DNA of 41,964 nt. Origin: a virus. Under the pieces are notes generated by a model, which had not been told where the DNA came from, ran no database searches, and saw only the letters and a program-made list of their open reading frames with translations. The DNA lies in the IMG/VR virus record IMGVR_UViG_3300006916_000100, positions 1-41,964 of that record. One strand, written 5' to 3'. The translations under genes were made by a program, and so were the position numbers. Each line of letters opens with the position of its first letter. Position 1 is the first letter of the stretch. Of this stretch, positions 9,394 to 18,432 are shown piece by piece.

Positions 9394-12300
9394 ATGGAAA
9401 CATTTGAAGGTGTAACCAAAGCAGATCAACTTTATGATTTGAACTTTGATGCTTTGAGGCAGAATGGCCTTTCTACGCCAGACATCAACGAAGCTTTGGT
9501 TCGTTTCAAAACATATGACGACGCCACAAACGCGGGAATAACGGACCCAAGTGAATTAAATACACGCATAAATCAGGCAGTGTCTAATTTTAATGAAGGG
9601 ATAGCTGCGGGCAATTATAGCCACGATCAATTTCTATATCGTTATTCAAATGTTGCGCCGAAAGCCGCCCCAATAACGCGGTTTACGCAGTTTGCTTTAC
9701 AAGGTGCTACCGAAGCCGCTTTTCAAATAGGAACTGGCATAGCCGGGGCTAAAACCGCCAGCAAATTGCCTCTTCCCCCGCAAGTAAAGCCTGCGGCGGC
9801 GGGGGTTGGTTTTGTAGGTGGAATGCTGTTAGGAGACATTCCTGCACAAAAAGCCGTAGAAACCGGGCAATCTTTAGGCATCTTTGAAGGCAGACCGTTG
9901 TTTCCTGAAAACAACGTTTTTGCAGAGATGGGTAAGGTAGCGGGATATGATGCTCTTGTTGTTGCCGCATCTCCTTACCTTTTGCCACGAAAAGCATACA
10001 ATACTTTTTCCGGGTATTTTATTTCTCAAAATCTTTTGAAAAAATCAGGCCCCTTGGCGTCAATAGCTCGCGCTCCGTATAGAACATCTAGGGCTCTTGA
10101 AACAGGTCTAGAAAAAGCTGGGGCGGCGGCTAGAGGAGAATTGGGAAAAAGCACTCGTGCGGGTTTTTTTGCAGGGGAAACAGCAGCAACTCTTGCGGCT
10201 ACTAGTGGAGCAGGTATTGCAGAAGCCTATGATCCCGGTGACGCATCCACTAGCGCCGGATTTCAGATCGCTGGGGGTGTAGCGTCAGCGTTGACACCCA
10301 CAAGTCTACTAATAAAATTTATGCCTAAAATAATAAGTGGCGCTCAGAAAGTTACCGGAAGAGAAGCTCAAGAAGGTCGCGTAGCAAATAGAATAGCTAG
10401 ATTAATTCAAGCACGAGCGCCCGGAGAATCTGTAGAGAGCATTCTACAGTCTTTAGAAAAAAATCCCGAACAGCTTAGTGCTTTGGCGAAAGAGTTGCTT
10501 GGTGATGAGAGCTTAGTCCCAGAGTTAACCCCGGCTCAAATTTCGGGCTCTCCGTTTTTAGCTCGACTGCAACAAGACACGGAAAAAGTCGCAACGCAAA
10601 CCAACGCTTTCTCTCTCTTGGATAAGGCTCTGCAAGAAAGAAACAAAGAGGGGTACGATTTTGCAATACGATTAATTGAGGCACTTGAGGCTAGTGGTGA
10701 CCCTTCAGATTTTAAGTTAGCGACAGAAATACGAATAGCGACAGATGCTTCGTTGTTAGAGCAACAGTTTCTGTTAGCAAATGCAAAAGCAGTTGCCGCG
10801 GCGGATACTTTAAACATATCTGAAAATGCAAGACCGGAAGTAATTTCTAGGAACCTATATAAGAATTTAAGACAGTTGAATGCAAATGCTAAAGCACAAG
10901 AAACTGCCTTATATGATGAAGTTGACGGCACCATTGCAATAGACGATATACGCTACATTCAAGGTGCTATTGATAACATCAGAGAGTCTTATGTTCTACG
11001 CAGCGGGACTTTGCCGCCCGCGGTGGAGAATGAACTACGTTCGTTTGAGCGGGCCTTGGGGCTTCAAATAGTTGAGGTAAGTGAACCGACGTCGCTTACT
11101 CGCGCAAAGAAAGCCTTGCAAGATATCCCACGCGGAGATGTTGCAGAGTATGATGCTTTTGTTAATAGGTTTTTCATTAAAGATGAGGGTAGTGCCGGAG
11201 GTTTAAGACCTAATACAGAGGCTTTGCGGATATATGCTCCTGATGTAGATGTCAGTGATCTTGGTAAAGGTCAGACCCCAGACGACATAATTTTAGAAAT
11301 TATGGCGGACAGACGTCGCCGTAACTTGCCCGACAGCAGATTTAAACGTTTTGAGCGTATCAACAAAGCTAAAAGTAATCTTGTTCAAGAAGAAGCTTCT
11401 TACGCAAGCGTTGAAAAAACAGCTTTGCAAGACGTACAAGAACCTGAACTTGTCTTTAATGACTTAAAAAAGTTTCGGTCTTTTCTTCTTAATGAAGCGG
11501 CAAATGCATATGGTGGGGACAACCCTAATAAGGCTTTAGCTGCTGCGCTTGGAGAACTTGCTGACGCTGTTGGCAGCGATATGGACAATAACATTGCCGC
11601 CGCGGGCGGTAGCGCAGCCTATGAACGCGCAAAAGCTTTTTCTCTCGCACGGAATCAATCCATTGTTCGCACGTTTGCGGGGGCAACAGAACTTAAATTA
11701 CCCAACCGCGGTAGGATGATTCACCCGGACCTTTTGATTGAAGAGGTTTTGCAAGGTGGATCTGGGCCTACAGCTTTGCGTATTGCAGAAATGTTGGACG
11801 CCGCTTCTACGGTGAAAAATTTAATTGAAGAGTTGGACGTTCCAGAAGATGTAGTTGTGCCTCGTGGCGGAATTTCGGATCAACCTAGAACTACCGGTCA
11901 AACAATCGGCGGCGAGCCAGAGGTAATTGATCTTGCCCCCGTGCCCATTCAAGACATCGAAAGTTCTTTAGAACAGGTTTTTCGTTACGCCGCACGTAAG
12001 ATTTTAAGGCGTGATGAAAACGGTGACTTGAAGGTTGATCCGACTAAAGCAAAAGATTTTCTTGAAGATGGAGCTAACCAGCGTCTTTTTGAGATGTTCC
12101 CACAAGTGCGCGACATGATTACCACAGGTGATCAGTTAACTGTTGCAGCAAAACTTGCTGAAACAGAGGCCGGTAAAGCTGCGCTTGATAAGCGGTTACA
12201 AGAAACAGACGCAATTGCAAATGTCATAAATTATGACAGCCCGTCTATCGCGATTGCGGAAGCCATAGAGGGCAAAAAACCATACACAGAATTAGAGAAT

Positions 12301-13275
12301 CTTGTGAAGCTCGTTTCTAGCGCAGCGAGCGACAAAGAGCTTTTAGCCTCACTTGGAGAAGGTATTACGGGCTCTGATGTAACAAACGGCTTCAAATCCG
12401 CAATAATTAAAGCAATGTGGGTGAGAAATGGCGGCACTTCCGCAAGCCCTAACTTCGCTCAAATGAAAGAATACATTTTCGGCCCTCTTGAAGCAGCCCC
12501 ACCAAAGTCCGCGTTTAAAAGACCCGCGGGAGCGGGAAAGCCCGGAAGATTTACATCACTTGCAGATATTTTGAAGGATCAAGGTATTTTTACTCAAGCT
12601 GAGTTAGATCGCCTTGAATATATAATCGACGCCGGAAGAAACATTCAGGTAGCAGAAGCTGGCGGCAAAAACGCTGGGAAGCTTGTTAAAGAAACAGACG
12701 ATATTTTGTCTGCTATGGTTCGCTGGCTTGGTGCGGGTGCTGCAGGCAGAGCGGGTGAAATGGTTCCACTTGTTCGCCCACAAGGTTTGGTGGAAGCGGG
12801 GCTTGGTGCCAAATTAGCAGGAAAACTATTTGAAAGAGTCCCCGCAAAATTTCAAATAGCGTTGCTAGAAAAAGCAGTATACGACGCCCCAACCATGGTG
12901 GCTCTTCTGCAGAAAGCAGACACACCAGAAGCAGCGAAAAAAGCGATTGCCAGAATGCGAGGCTTTTTAATTAACGCTGGTCTTACGCTTGCAGAAGACG
13001 ATATTCCAGAAGATGTAGAAACCTATTTTGAAGATCGTCGTTTTCGAGAGCCAATTAAAGCACGTGACCCTTCTATTCCGTCTACTCCAGATCAACCCTT
13101 TGGCTTTGATCTAAGCATGGCACCCGCTCCTCCCGCGGTGCCTATGCCTGCGCCGCAGACAACATCTGCCTCACCAGTCTCGTTGGCGCAGGCACCTCCT
13201 CAACCTGACACACGCCGTCGTATGGCCGCAGCCTTTCCCGGCGATGGGATCATGGGCTTAATGGGAACTGGATAA
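9394..13275 (+). CDS. Giant internal virion/ejection-type protein
   Basis: At 1293 aa this is the largest protein in the window. Near residues 90-160 lie apolar segments (GATEAAFQIGTGIAGAKTAS, AAAGVGFVGGMLLGDIPAQK) that could span or line a membrane. The middle is long and helical with many K/E/A residues. The C-terminus is proline-rich (MAPAPPAVPMPAPQTTSASP) and ends with PGDGIMGLMGTG. It sits immediately upstream of the endolysin with a TAATG overlap. In podoviruses such large proteins next to the lysozyme form the ejection conduit, and I infer that role here. No peptidoglycan hydrolase motif is seen inside it. Ribosome binding is from AAGGGATA before the ATG. Confidence 0.6.
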   Translation: METFEGVTKADQLYDLNFDALRQNGLSTPDINEALVRFKTYDDATNAGITDPSELNTRINQAVSNFNEGIAAGNYSHDQFLYRYSNVAPKAAPITRFTQFALQGATEAAFQIGTGIAGAKTASKLPLPPQVKPAAAGVGFVGGMLLGDIPAQKAVETGQSLGIFEGRPLFPENNVFAEMGKVAGYDALVVAASPYLLPRKAYNTFSGYFISQNLLKKSGPLASIARAPYRTSRALETGLEKAGAAARGELGKSTRAGFFAGETAATLAATSGAGIAEAYDPGDASTSAGFQIAGGVASALTPTSLLIKFMPKIISGAQKVTGREAQEGRVANRIARLIQARAPGESVESILQSLEKNPEQLSALAKELLGDESLVPELTPAQISGSPFLARLQQDTEKVATQTNAFSLLDKALQERNKEGYDFAIRLIEALEASGDPSDFKLATEIRIATDASLLEQQFLLANAKAVAAADTLNISENARPEVISRNLYKNLRQLNANAKAQETALYDEVDGTIAIDDIRYIQGAIDNIRESYVLRSGTLPPAVENELRSFERALGLQIVEVSEPTSLTRAKKALQDIPRGDVAEYDAFVNRFFIKDEGSAGGLRPNTEALRIYAPDVDVSDLGKGQTPDDIILEIMADRRRRNLPDSRFKRFERINKAKSNLVQEEASYASVEKTALQDVQEPELVFNDLKKFRSFLLNEAANAYGGDNPNKALAAALGELADAVGSDMDNNIAAAGGSAAYERAKAFSLARNQSIVRTFAGATELKLPNRGRMIHPDLLIEEVLQGGSGPTALRIAEMLDAASTVKNLIEELDVPEDVVVPRGGISDQPRTTGQTIGGEPEVIDLAPVPIQDIESSLEQVFRYAARKILRRDENGDLKVDPTKAKDFLEDGANQRLFEMFPQVRDMITTGDQLTVAAKLAETEAGKAALDKRLQETDAIANVINYDSPSIAIAEAIEGKKPYTELENLVKLVSSAASDKELLASLGEGITGSDVTNGFKSAIIKAMWVRNGGTSASPNFAQMKEYIFGPLEAAPPKSAFKRPAGAGKPGRFTSLADILKDQGIFTQAELDRLEYIIDAGRNIQVAEAGGKNAGKLVKETDDILSAMVRWLGAGAAGRAGEMVPLVRPQGLVEAGLGAKLAGKLFERVPAKFQIALLEKAVYDAPTMVALLQKADTPEAAKKAIARMRGFLINAGLTLAEDDIPEDVETYFEDRRFREPIKARDPSIPSTPDQPFGFDLSMAPAPPAVPMPAPQTTSASPVSLAQAPPQPDTRRRMAAAFPGDGIMGLMGTG

Positions 13276-13793
13276 TGGAAGCTAACTTTTTTAAAAGCCT
13301 TGAGATGGTATTGAAGCATGAGGGCGGTTTTGTAGATCACCCTAAAGATCCCGGCGGTGCTACCAACAAAGGCATCACGCACCGTACTTACTCAGAGTTT
13401 CTTGGTCGCCCGCTAGAAGACGTGGATGAGTTAAAAAACATCTCAGACGATCATGTCGAGCTTATTTACAAGCAGGGATACTGGGACAAAGTAAAAGGCG
13501 ACGAACTGCCCGGCGGTGTAGACTTCAGCACCTTTGATTGGGCCGTGAACTCTGGGCCCGGACGCGCAGCTAAATATCTGCAAAGTATTGTCGAGGCCAC
13601 ACCAGACGGGGCCATCGGGCCACGGACCTTGGAACAAGTCGCTCAGTTTGAGCCTGAGTACATAATTAAAGCGATGGCAGAAGACCGTGAAGGTTACTAT
13701 CGCTCTTTAAAAACTTTTGATACTTTTGGTAAAGGTTGGCTGCGGCGCAACAATGAAACGTTGGAAGCTTCGCTAAAAATGGGGAACGTGTAA
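13275..13793 (+). CDS. Endolysin, GH108 N-acetylmuramidase
   Basis: This 172-aa protein has the GH108 signature at its N-terminus: HEGGFVDHPKDPGGATNKGI (residues 15-34) with the expected catalytic glutamate at E16. The C-terminal half matches the associated peptidoglycan-binding domain (VDFSTFDWAVNSGPGRAAKY, then GAIGPRTLE and GWLRRNNETL). The length is normal for the family. It cleaves the glycan backbone of peptidoglycan. There is no signal peptide, so release would need a holin such as the membrane proteins near the right edge, or it acts from the virion as its place among ejection genes could suggest. Start and stop lie in TAATG overlaps. Confidence 0.92.
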   Translation: MEANFFKSLEMVLKHEGGFVDHPKDPGGATNKGITHRTYSEFLGRPLEDVDELKNISDDHVELIYKQGYWDKVKGDELPGGVDFSTFDWAVNSGPGRAAKYLQSIVEATPDGAIGPRTLEQVAQFEPEYIIKAMAEDREGYYRSLKTFDTFGKGWLRRNNETLEASLKMGNV

Positions 13794-15364
13794 TGGCAAG
13801 TCCAAATGAGATGCGGTTAGCGGATATAGCTGCTCGCGGCGGTCAAGAACAATACGAATTTGATAAATTCAAAGCCATGACTGGTCGTTCGGATAAAAAT
13901 CCGTATGGCGATGCCGGTATGTTTGGAAGAAACGCCGATTATAGAGGCGACCCTCTTAGCACCAACAATCGTGGCATGACGCAGAAGTCAATCGATAATA
14001 TTAACCGACTAGCCTATGAACAATTTTTAGGTTTACAAAGCGGGGAAGGCTACCAAGGTAGTGGAATGACTTCCCCAAAACAGGGGTATGCTCCAGCTTT
14101 AAAAATCGGTGAATATGTGCCCGGCGGGACAGTGCAACGTGCTACGCCAAGAGGCACCGGCCTTGGTTCGTTTTTTAAAGACGGCGGTTTTCTAGGCGCG
14201 TTTTTATCTGACATCGGTGGTAAAGCACCTCGTAGGTTTGCTCCCAATCCCCCCGCGGCCCCTTATTCGCCAGATGGTGATGCTTTAGGTGCGGTCATGT
14301 ATAACAGTGTTCCAAATCCGGCGGCAGTAAGTGCTGCACGGCAAGCACCGCAGCCTTACAATGCGGCAGAGATGCTGCAAAACAACATGCCCATAGCAAA
14401 CCCTATAAGAGAAATCGGCGGCAGCATCGGCGACAACGTATCCCCAATGGAAGCAATTGCCAACCCCGGTGGTCAGGCGTTTCCAGATCCTGCCGCAGAC
14501 ATGGTAGACATGACACTGCCAACCCCGCGCCCAACAAACGTGTCCGATTTGTTGGATTTACGAAACAGAGCCCAACAGACAACAGATTTGGTAGACAGTG
14601 CGTTAAGTAATGTGGGGCAAACTCTCGACAGAGATTATTCTCCTTCTCCTGACGCCGTTACGAGAGAGAACATAATGGACGCGATTCTGGCTAATCAAGT
14701 GCGAGACAGAAATGCTCAAAACATTCAAAACCTTGTCGGCCAAGCAGCTAACCCTAGACTCGCCGAACAACAAGAATTGGCAAATTTCAACACAATGATG
14801 GACGTGCATGAACTAGCTCGTCAATCTGAACAGCGGAAGAATATTGAAGGAATAAGAGAGGCTCAAAGACTGTTAGGAATCAATAACCCGCTGGGTGACC
14901 CAATAGCTTCGGTCCCCGAAGCCGCTGATCAAATAGATGATTTTGACATGCTCACTTTGGGCTCAACATCATTACCAACCACTGCTCCCTCATCCGTCAT
15001 AGAGGGTGCTATGGACGCCATTCCATATCTCTATGGCTATGGGCCGTCGTACAGCGGGATGTTCGACAGAGCTTCCACGTCGGCGCGAACAACCGCTCCG
15101 ACAACGACGGTGACCCCGACGTCTGTGTCTAGAGAGGCGACTATAGGTGACGAAAGAGCCCGGTTGATGGGTGAAAATAGAAGAGTTCAGGAGATAGAAA
15201 ACCAGCTTGTCGCTCAAGGCGTAGACCGCGCCGAAGCACGAATGAGAGCGAATAGAGCGGTGTACGCATTTGGAGATGCTACCCCACGTACATCTATGGC
15301 GATAGGTCGGGGCGCTGATCCAATGGCAGCGGCTTTTGAGGCCGGTCTTCCGCCGTTAAAATAA
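13793..15364 (+). CDS. Putative virion protein, unrecognised
   Basis: This 523-aa protein opens with NEMRLADIAARGGQEQYEFD, has a Pro/Asn/Ala-rich disordered middle (residues about 130-260) and a helical second half with many Q and R residues. A Ser/Thr run (STSARTTAPTTTVTPTSVSR) precedes the C-terminal helix. No domain is recognised. It is the last gene of the first plus-strand block, follows the endolysin by TAATG overlap and is closed by the hairpin at 15372. A minor structural or injected protein is plausible from position only. Its last 71 bp overlap a minus-strand zinc-ribbon ORF. Confidence 0.55.
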   Translation: MASPNEMRLADIAARGGQEQYEFDKFKAMTGRSDKNPYGDAGMFGRNADYRGDPLSTNNRGMTQKSIDNINRLAYEQFLGLQSGEGYQGSGMTSPKQGYAPALKIGEYVPGGTVQRATPRGTGLGSFFKDGGFLGAFLSDIGGKAPRRFAPNPPAAPYSPDGDALGAVMYNSVPNPAAVSAARQAPQPYNAAEMLQNNMPIANPIREIGGSIGDNVSPMEAIANPGGQAFPDPAADMVDMTLPTPRPTNVSDLLDLRNRAQQTTDLVDSALSNVGQTLDRDYSPSPDAVTRENIMDAILANQVRDRNAQNIQNLVGQAANPRLAEQQELANFNTMMDVHELARQSEQRKNIEGIREAQRLLGINNPLGDPIASVPEAADQIDDFDMLTLGSTSLPTTAPSSVIEGAMDAIPYLYGYGPSYSGMFDRASTSARTTAPTTTVTPTSVSREATIGDERARLMGENRRVQEIENQLVAQGVDRAEARMRANRAVYAFGDATPRTSMAIGRGADPMAAAFEAGLPPLK

Positions 15365-15482
15365 CCAAGTCACAGACCCTGCACTGGGTCTGTCCCTTTT
15401 TCCAAAAAGCTTGGCACTTAGGGCACAACCCATTTTTTTCTCGTTGAGCCATGACGCCGTCGCCAACAACTATTGGAACCAT
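15294..15482 (-). CDS. Small zinc-ribbon protein
   Basis: This 62-aa minus-strand ORF contains CPKCQAFWKKGQTQCRVCDL, i.e. CxxC-x10-CxxC, a compact zinc-ribbon or rubredoxin-like knuckle. The ATG at 15482 overlaps the end of the SNF2 helicase gene by 13 bp and is preceded by GAGGAG eight bases upstream, which favours it over the internal ATG at 15452 that has no such site. The C-terminal tail is P/Q/R-rich. It converges on, and overlaps by 71 bp, the last plus-strand structural gene. A DNA- or RNA-contact role with the helicase is possible but only inferred. The Cys pattern and ribosome site argue that it is real; the terminator hairpin inside it is the counter-argument. Confidence 0.5.
   Translation of the reverse strand: MVPIVVGDGVMAQREKNGLCPKCQAFWKKGQTQCRVCDLVILTAEDRPQKPLPLDQRPDLSP
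15372..15403 (+). terminator. Rho-independent terminator of the structural operon
   Basis: A perfect 8-bp stem, ACAGACCC (15372-15379) and GGGTCTGT (15386-15393), with a 6-nt loop, is followed by CCCTTTTT. It begins 8 bp after the stop of the plus-strand gene. The same DNA encodes, on the minus strand, the second CxxC of the small zinc-ribbon ORF. Confidence 0.75.
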
Positions 15483-16927
15483 TCTCGCAACTCCTCGCCC
15501 AAAACCGTACTTGCAATGTTTTGCTTGTTTTGCAACGCGGTCAATATCTTTTCATCGATTGTCCGCGGCGACACCAGATCAATGTAAGTGACATTGTTTT
15601 TCTGCCCAATGCGGTGCGCCCGGTCTTCAGACTGCACACGAATCTCCAGATCGTAGTTGTTTGAGTAATAAATGACTGTGCTAGCCTCTGTCAGCGTGAT
15701 CCCCATACCGCCGGTGCGACTGTTGCCCACAAAGAAGCGCATAGGAGAGTCGGGGTTTTGAAACTCTTCCACGATGCGCTGACGCTCATCTTGAGCGGTA
15801 GCGCCGTAGAACGCACCAAAGCTGTCAGGCCCGTATTCTTTCGACAAAACTTCACAGATCTTTTCAATGTCGTGAACATATGTGGCCCATATGATGGCTT
15901 TGCCGTCTATTTCTTCACAGACGTTCAACAACTCCTGCACACGGTTCGACGAAAGTTCACGTGTGCGCTCATCATCGTCACGCACGAAGCCGCAACAGAT
16001 TTGCTGCAGGCGCATGATCTGCGTCAGAACGTTGTTGGTAGACACCAGCGAGCCATCCTGTAGCTGCGCCAAGGCCAGCTTGCTCATCTGACGGTACAGG
16101 TTTTTCTGTTCGCTGGTCAGTTCCACTTCCCGGCGGATGTAAACCTTTTCTGGCAGATCAAGGCATTCTTTCTTCAGTACCCGCGAGCTAAAGTCGTCAA
16201 GCTTCAAATTAAGCTCGTCCAGACGCTGGAAGCCCACGATCTGTTGGAAAGACCGGTGGCCCATAGAACGCCGCTGTACGACGGCGTAGCGGCCTTGAAA
16301 GGCATAATAGTTAGGGTAGCCTAAGTAGTTGTCGCCCAGAAACAGGCACTGCGAGAACAAATCCATCGGCGACTTTGTCACCGGCGAGCCAGTCAGCAGA
16401 CGCTTGTAAGTGAAAAACTTACCCGCCGCGACGATAGCTTTGGTTCGATTGGCCTTACGGTTTTTGATGGCTGTCGATTCGTCCACCACCATCATGCCCT
16501 TCTCACCAAACTTCTTAGCAAACCACGCCGCTGTCTCCGCACCCTTGGGCGTAGAGAACGCCTCAACGTTCATTACAAATATCTTCAGCTTGTCTGAATT
16601 GATGAACGCTTGAAATTCATCCCGGTACTTTTGCGTGATGTTCGGTTGCCATGCACATACAGAATGCTCAATCCTATCAGGCAGATGCGTCGGTATTTCT
16701 TTTCGCACCCAATTATGGAAAACACCTTTCGGAGCGACGATCAGCACTGTGTTGATCTCGCCAACCTCTTGCAATAATGCAATCGTATCGACTACGATTT
16801 TGGACTTGCCTGTACCCATCTCCATAAATAAAGCATAACATTCCCTGTGCCACGAATCACGGAACACGGACCTTTGGTGGTCGTAAGGCTCTGTTTTAAA
16901 TACGTATTTGTCAAATTTACGGCGCAT
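15470..16927 (-). CDS. SNF2-family DEAD-like helicase
   Basis: This 485-aa protein has the SF2/SNF2 motif series in order: Q-like YDHQRSVF (15-22), motif I EMGTGKS (36-42), motif Ia VLIVAPKGVFHNW, motif II DEST in place of DEAH (149-152), motif III LLTGSPVTKSP, motif IV-like AIIWATY, and motif VI QSEDRAHRIGQ. It is an ATP-driven dsDNA translocase. Phage copies are usually placed with replication or recombination genes, as here. It is the lone large minus-strand gene between two plus-strand blocks and faces gene 17016 across a divergent promoter region. AAGGAG precedes the ATG. No nuclease domain is fused. Its exact task in the phage cannot be read from sequence. Confidence 0.92.
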   Translation of the reverse strand: MRRKFDKYVFKTEPYDHQRSVFRDSWHRECYALFMEMGTGKSKIVVDTIALLQEVGEINTVLIVAPKGVFHNWVRKEIPTHLPDRIEHSVCAWQPNITQKYRDEFQAFINSDKLKIFVMNVEAFSTPKGAETAAWFAKKFGEKGMMVVDESTAIKNRKANRTKAIVAAGKFFTYKRLLTGSPVTKSPMDLFSQCLFLGDNYLGYPNYYAFQGRYAVVQRRSMGHRSFQQIVGFQRLDELNLKLDDFSSRVLKKECLDLPEKVYIRREVELTSEQKNLYRQMSKLALAQLQDGSLVSTNNVLTQIMRLQQICCGFVRDDDERTRELSSNRVQELLNVCEEIDGKAIIWATYVHDIEKICEVLSKEYGPDSFGAFYGATAQDERQRIVEEFQNPDSPMRFFVGNSRTGGMGITLTEASTVIYYSNNYDLEIRVQSEDRAHRIGQKNNVTYIDLVSPRTIDEKILTALQNKQNIASTVLGEELREWFQ

Positions 16928-17015
16928 TTGTTTTCTCCTTGACTGTGAGAATATATATCATTATATAGGATACCTCAAGTGCTTAAACAGCACTCAATCA
17001 CGAAAGGAGACGAGT
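16928..17015. promoter_or_regulatory. Divergent promoter region between helicase and replication operon
   Basis: Rightward, TTGACT (16939-16944) is followed after 17 bp by TATATA (16962-16967). Leftward, TTGAGG followed after 17 bp by TATATT can be read on the minus strand across the same AT-rich core. An inverted repeat AGTGCT-N5-AGCACT lies at 16978-16994, just downstream of the rightward start, where an operator or leader hairpin would act. AAAGGAGA at 17003-17010 is the ribosome site for the gene at 17016. The overlapping promoters suggest mutually exclusive expression of the two directions. Confidence 0.55.
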
Positions 17016-17594
17016 ATGAGTGATCTTTCATCACTTATGGAAGCGGACACCCAGTCCAAACAAGCTTCCCCACTGGGTCAATTTGACGACGGCAACCTGA
17101 AAGGGGTTGCTAAATTGGCCGCAGATATCGCCAGCCGCGAAACAGAACTTGCTGAACTTGAAGAAAAGGTCAAGGCCAAGAAGAAGGATCTTCTGCGTCT
17201 GACTGATGAAGAGTTGCCCAGCATGTTGGCGGAAATGGGTGTGTCGTCTTTCAAGCTTTCCGACGGCTCGCAAGTAGAAATTAAAAAGACCTACGGTGCG
17301 AGCATACCGGTGGCAAGCAGGGAAGAGGCGTTCTCATGGTTAAGGCAGAACGGTCATGGAGACATGGTCAAGAATATCGTGTCGGTAGACTTCAAAATGG
17401 GGGAAGACTCCATGGCAGCGGAGTTCGCCGACTTAGCAAAGTCAAAGGGCCTGCACCCCGATCAAAAAGAGTCGGTTCATCCGTCAACCTTACGTTCGTT
17501 CGTAAAGGACGAAGTGGAAGCGGGGCGTCCGCTGCCAATGGAAATGTTCGGCGCATGGGTAGGTCAACGTGCTGTTATCAAAGGAGCGAAGTAA
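17016..17594 (+). CDS. Conserved phage protein with N-terminal coiled coil, first gene of replication operon
   Basis: The start at 17016 is chosen for the AAAGGAGA ribosome site; an upstream in-frame ATG at 16908 lies inside the helicase gene and is rejected. The 192-aa product has a heptad-like segment (ETELAELEEKVKAKKKDLLR) followed by a compact domain with FKLSDGSQVEIKKTYGASIP and a C-terminal PMEMFGAWVGQRAVIKGAK. I recall this family directly upstream of the SSB-like gene in marine phages but know no function. It is co-transcribed with the SSB-like gene through a TAATG overlap. A DNA-binding or replication accessory role is inferred from context only. Confidence 0.75.
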   Translation: MSDLSSLMEADTQSKQASPLGQFDDGNLKGVAKLAADIASRETELAELEEKVKAKKKDLLRLTDEELPSMLAEMGVSSFKLSDGSQVEIKKTYGASIPVASREEAFSWLRQNGHGDMVKNIVSVDFKMGEDSMAAEFADLAKSKGLHPDQKESVHPSTLRSFVKDEVEAGRPLPMEMFGAWVGQRAVIKGAK

Positions 17595-18379
17595 TGGCGA
17601 AAAATGAAGTTGTGAAGAAAGAAGAGTCCGCCGTTGCTGCGTTCGATGTTTCAATGTTTGAAGCAGATGCACATGGCGGATTGGGCAAAGTCGATCAGGA
17701 AGATATGGCGCTGCCGTTCCTGAAGATCGTATCTGGCCTTGATCCAATCCTTGATGAGCGTGAAGACGTCCGCAAGGGTGACATTCTCAATACCGTTACG
17801 GGTGAGGTGTTCAAAGGCAAAGACGGCATCAAGGTGATCCCGTGCGCTTACCAGCGTAAGTATATCCAGTGGAGCCCACGAGGTTCTGGTTCTGGAGCGC
17901 CGGTGGCAATTTACGACCCAAGCGACGACATGCCCGAAACAGAGCGTGATCCTAACGATAACAAAGAATATCTGAAGGACGGCTCTGGCGATTACATCGA
18001 ACAGACGTCGCAGTGGTATGTCAAAGTGCTGTCAGACAACGGCGCTACCAATGCCCTTATTGCTATGAAATCTACGCAGCTTAAAAAGTCGCGTAAATGG
18101 ATGAGCATGATCCTGTCTCGCGAAATGCAGGGGCAGAATGGGGCATTTGTTCCGCCGATGTATAGCCACATCTACTTGCTGAAGACTATTCAGGAAGAAA
18201 ATAGCAAAGGAAGTTGGCATGGTTGGGAGATGAGCCTTGAAGGGCCCATCACGACGCGGGGGCAGTATGACTCCGCAAAAACTTTCAACCAGTCAATTGA
18301 AAAGGGCGAGGTAAAGGTCAAGCACACTCAAGAAGGTGCTGACGCCGGTGATAAAACCGGAGACGATATCCCGTTCTAA
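17594..18379 (+). CDS. Single-stranded DNA-binding-like protein with DDIPF tail
   Basis: This 261-aa protein starts at the ATG of a TAATG overlap. The body is a mixed alpha/beta domain with LPFLKIVSGLDPILDER, GDILNTVTGEVFKGKDGIKV and QLKKSRKWMSMILSREMQ. The extreme C-terminus is acidic and ends in DDIPF, the same tip as bacterial SSB (E. coli SSB ends DDDIPF), which docks partner proteins. The family is common in marine phages beside primase and polymerase genes. I infer an SSB role from the tail and neighbours; the OB-fold itself cannot be confirmed by eye. The next gene, a primase, ends in a nearly identical tip. A hairpin follows at 18385. Confidence 0.7.
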   Translation: MAKNEVVKKEESAVAAFDVSMFEADAHGGLGKVDQEDMALPFLKIVSGLDPILDEREDVRKGDILNTVTGEVFKGKDGIKVIPCAYQRKYIQWSPRGSGSGAPVAIYDPSDDMPETERDPNDNKEYLKDGSGDYIEQTSQWYVKVLSDNGATNALIAMKSTQLKKSRKWMSMILSREMQGQNGAFVPPMYSHIYLLKTIQEENSKGSWHGWEMSLEGPITTRGQYDSAKTFNQSIEKGEVKVKHTQEGADAGDKTGDDIPF

Positions 18380-18384
18380 GCCTT

Positions 18385-18423
18385 CGGGGTGGCAGAAGCA
18401 CGGTCTGCCGCCCCGATCCTTTT
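18385..18423 (+). terminator. Intercistronic hairpin, possible attenuating terminator
   Basis: A 12-bp stem with one G-T pair, CGGGGTGGCAGA (18385-18396) and TCTGCCGCCCCG (18404-18415), with a 7-nt loop, is followed by ATCCTTTT. It lies in the only gap between the SSB-like gene and the primase gene. The short T run suggests partial termination or 3'-end protection of the SSB message rather than a full stop. TGGAGC follows as ribosome site. Confidence 0.5.
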
Positions 18424-18432
18424 GGAGCTATT

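Noticed and set aside
16908-17015. 36-residue N-terminal extension of the coiled-coil gene
   Set aside because: It would start inside the opposite-strand helicase gene and cover the promoter; the AAAGGAGA site supports 17016.
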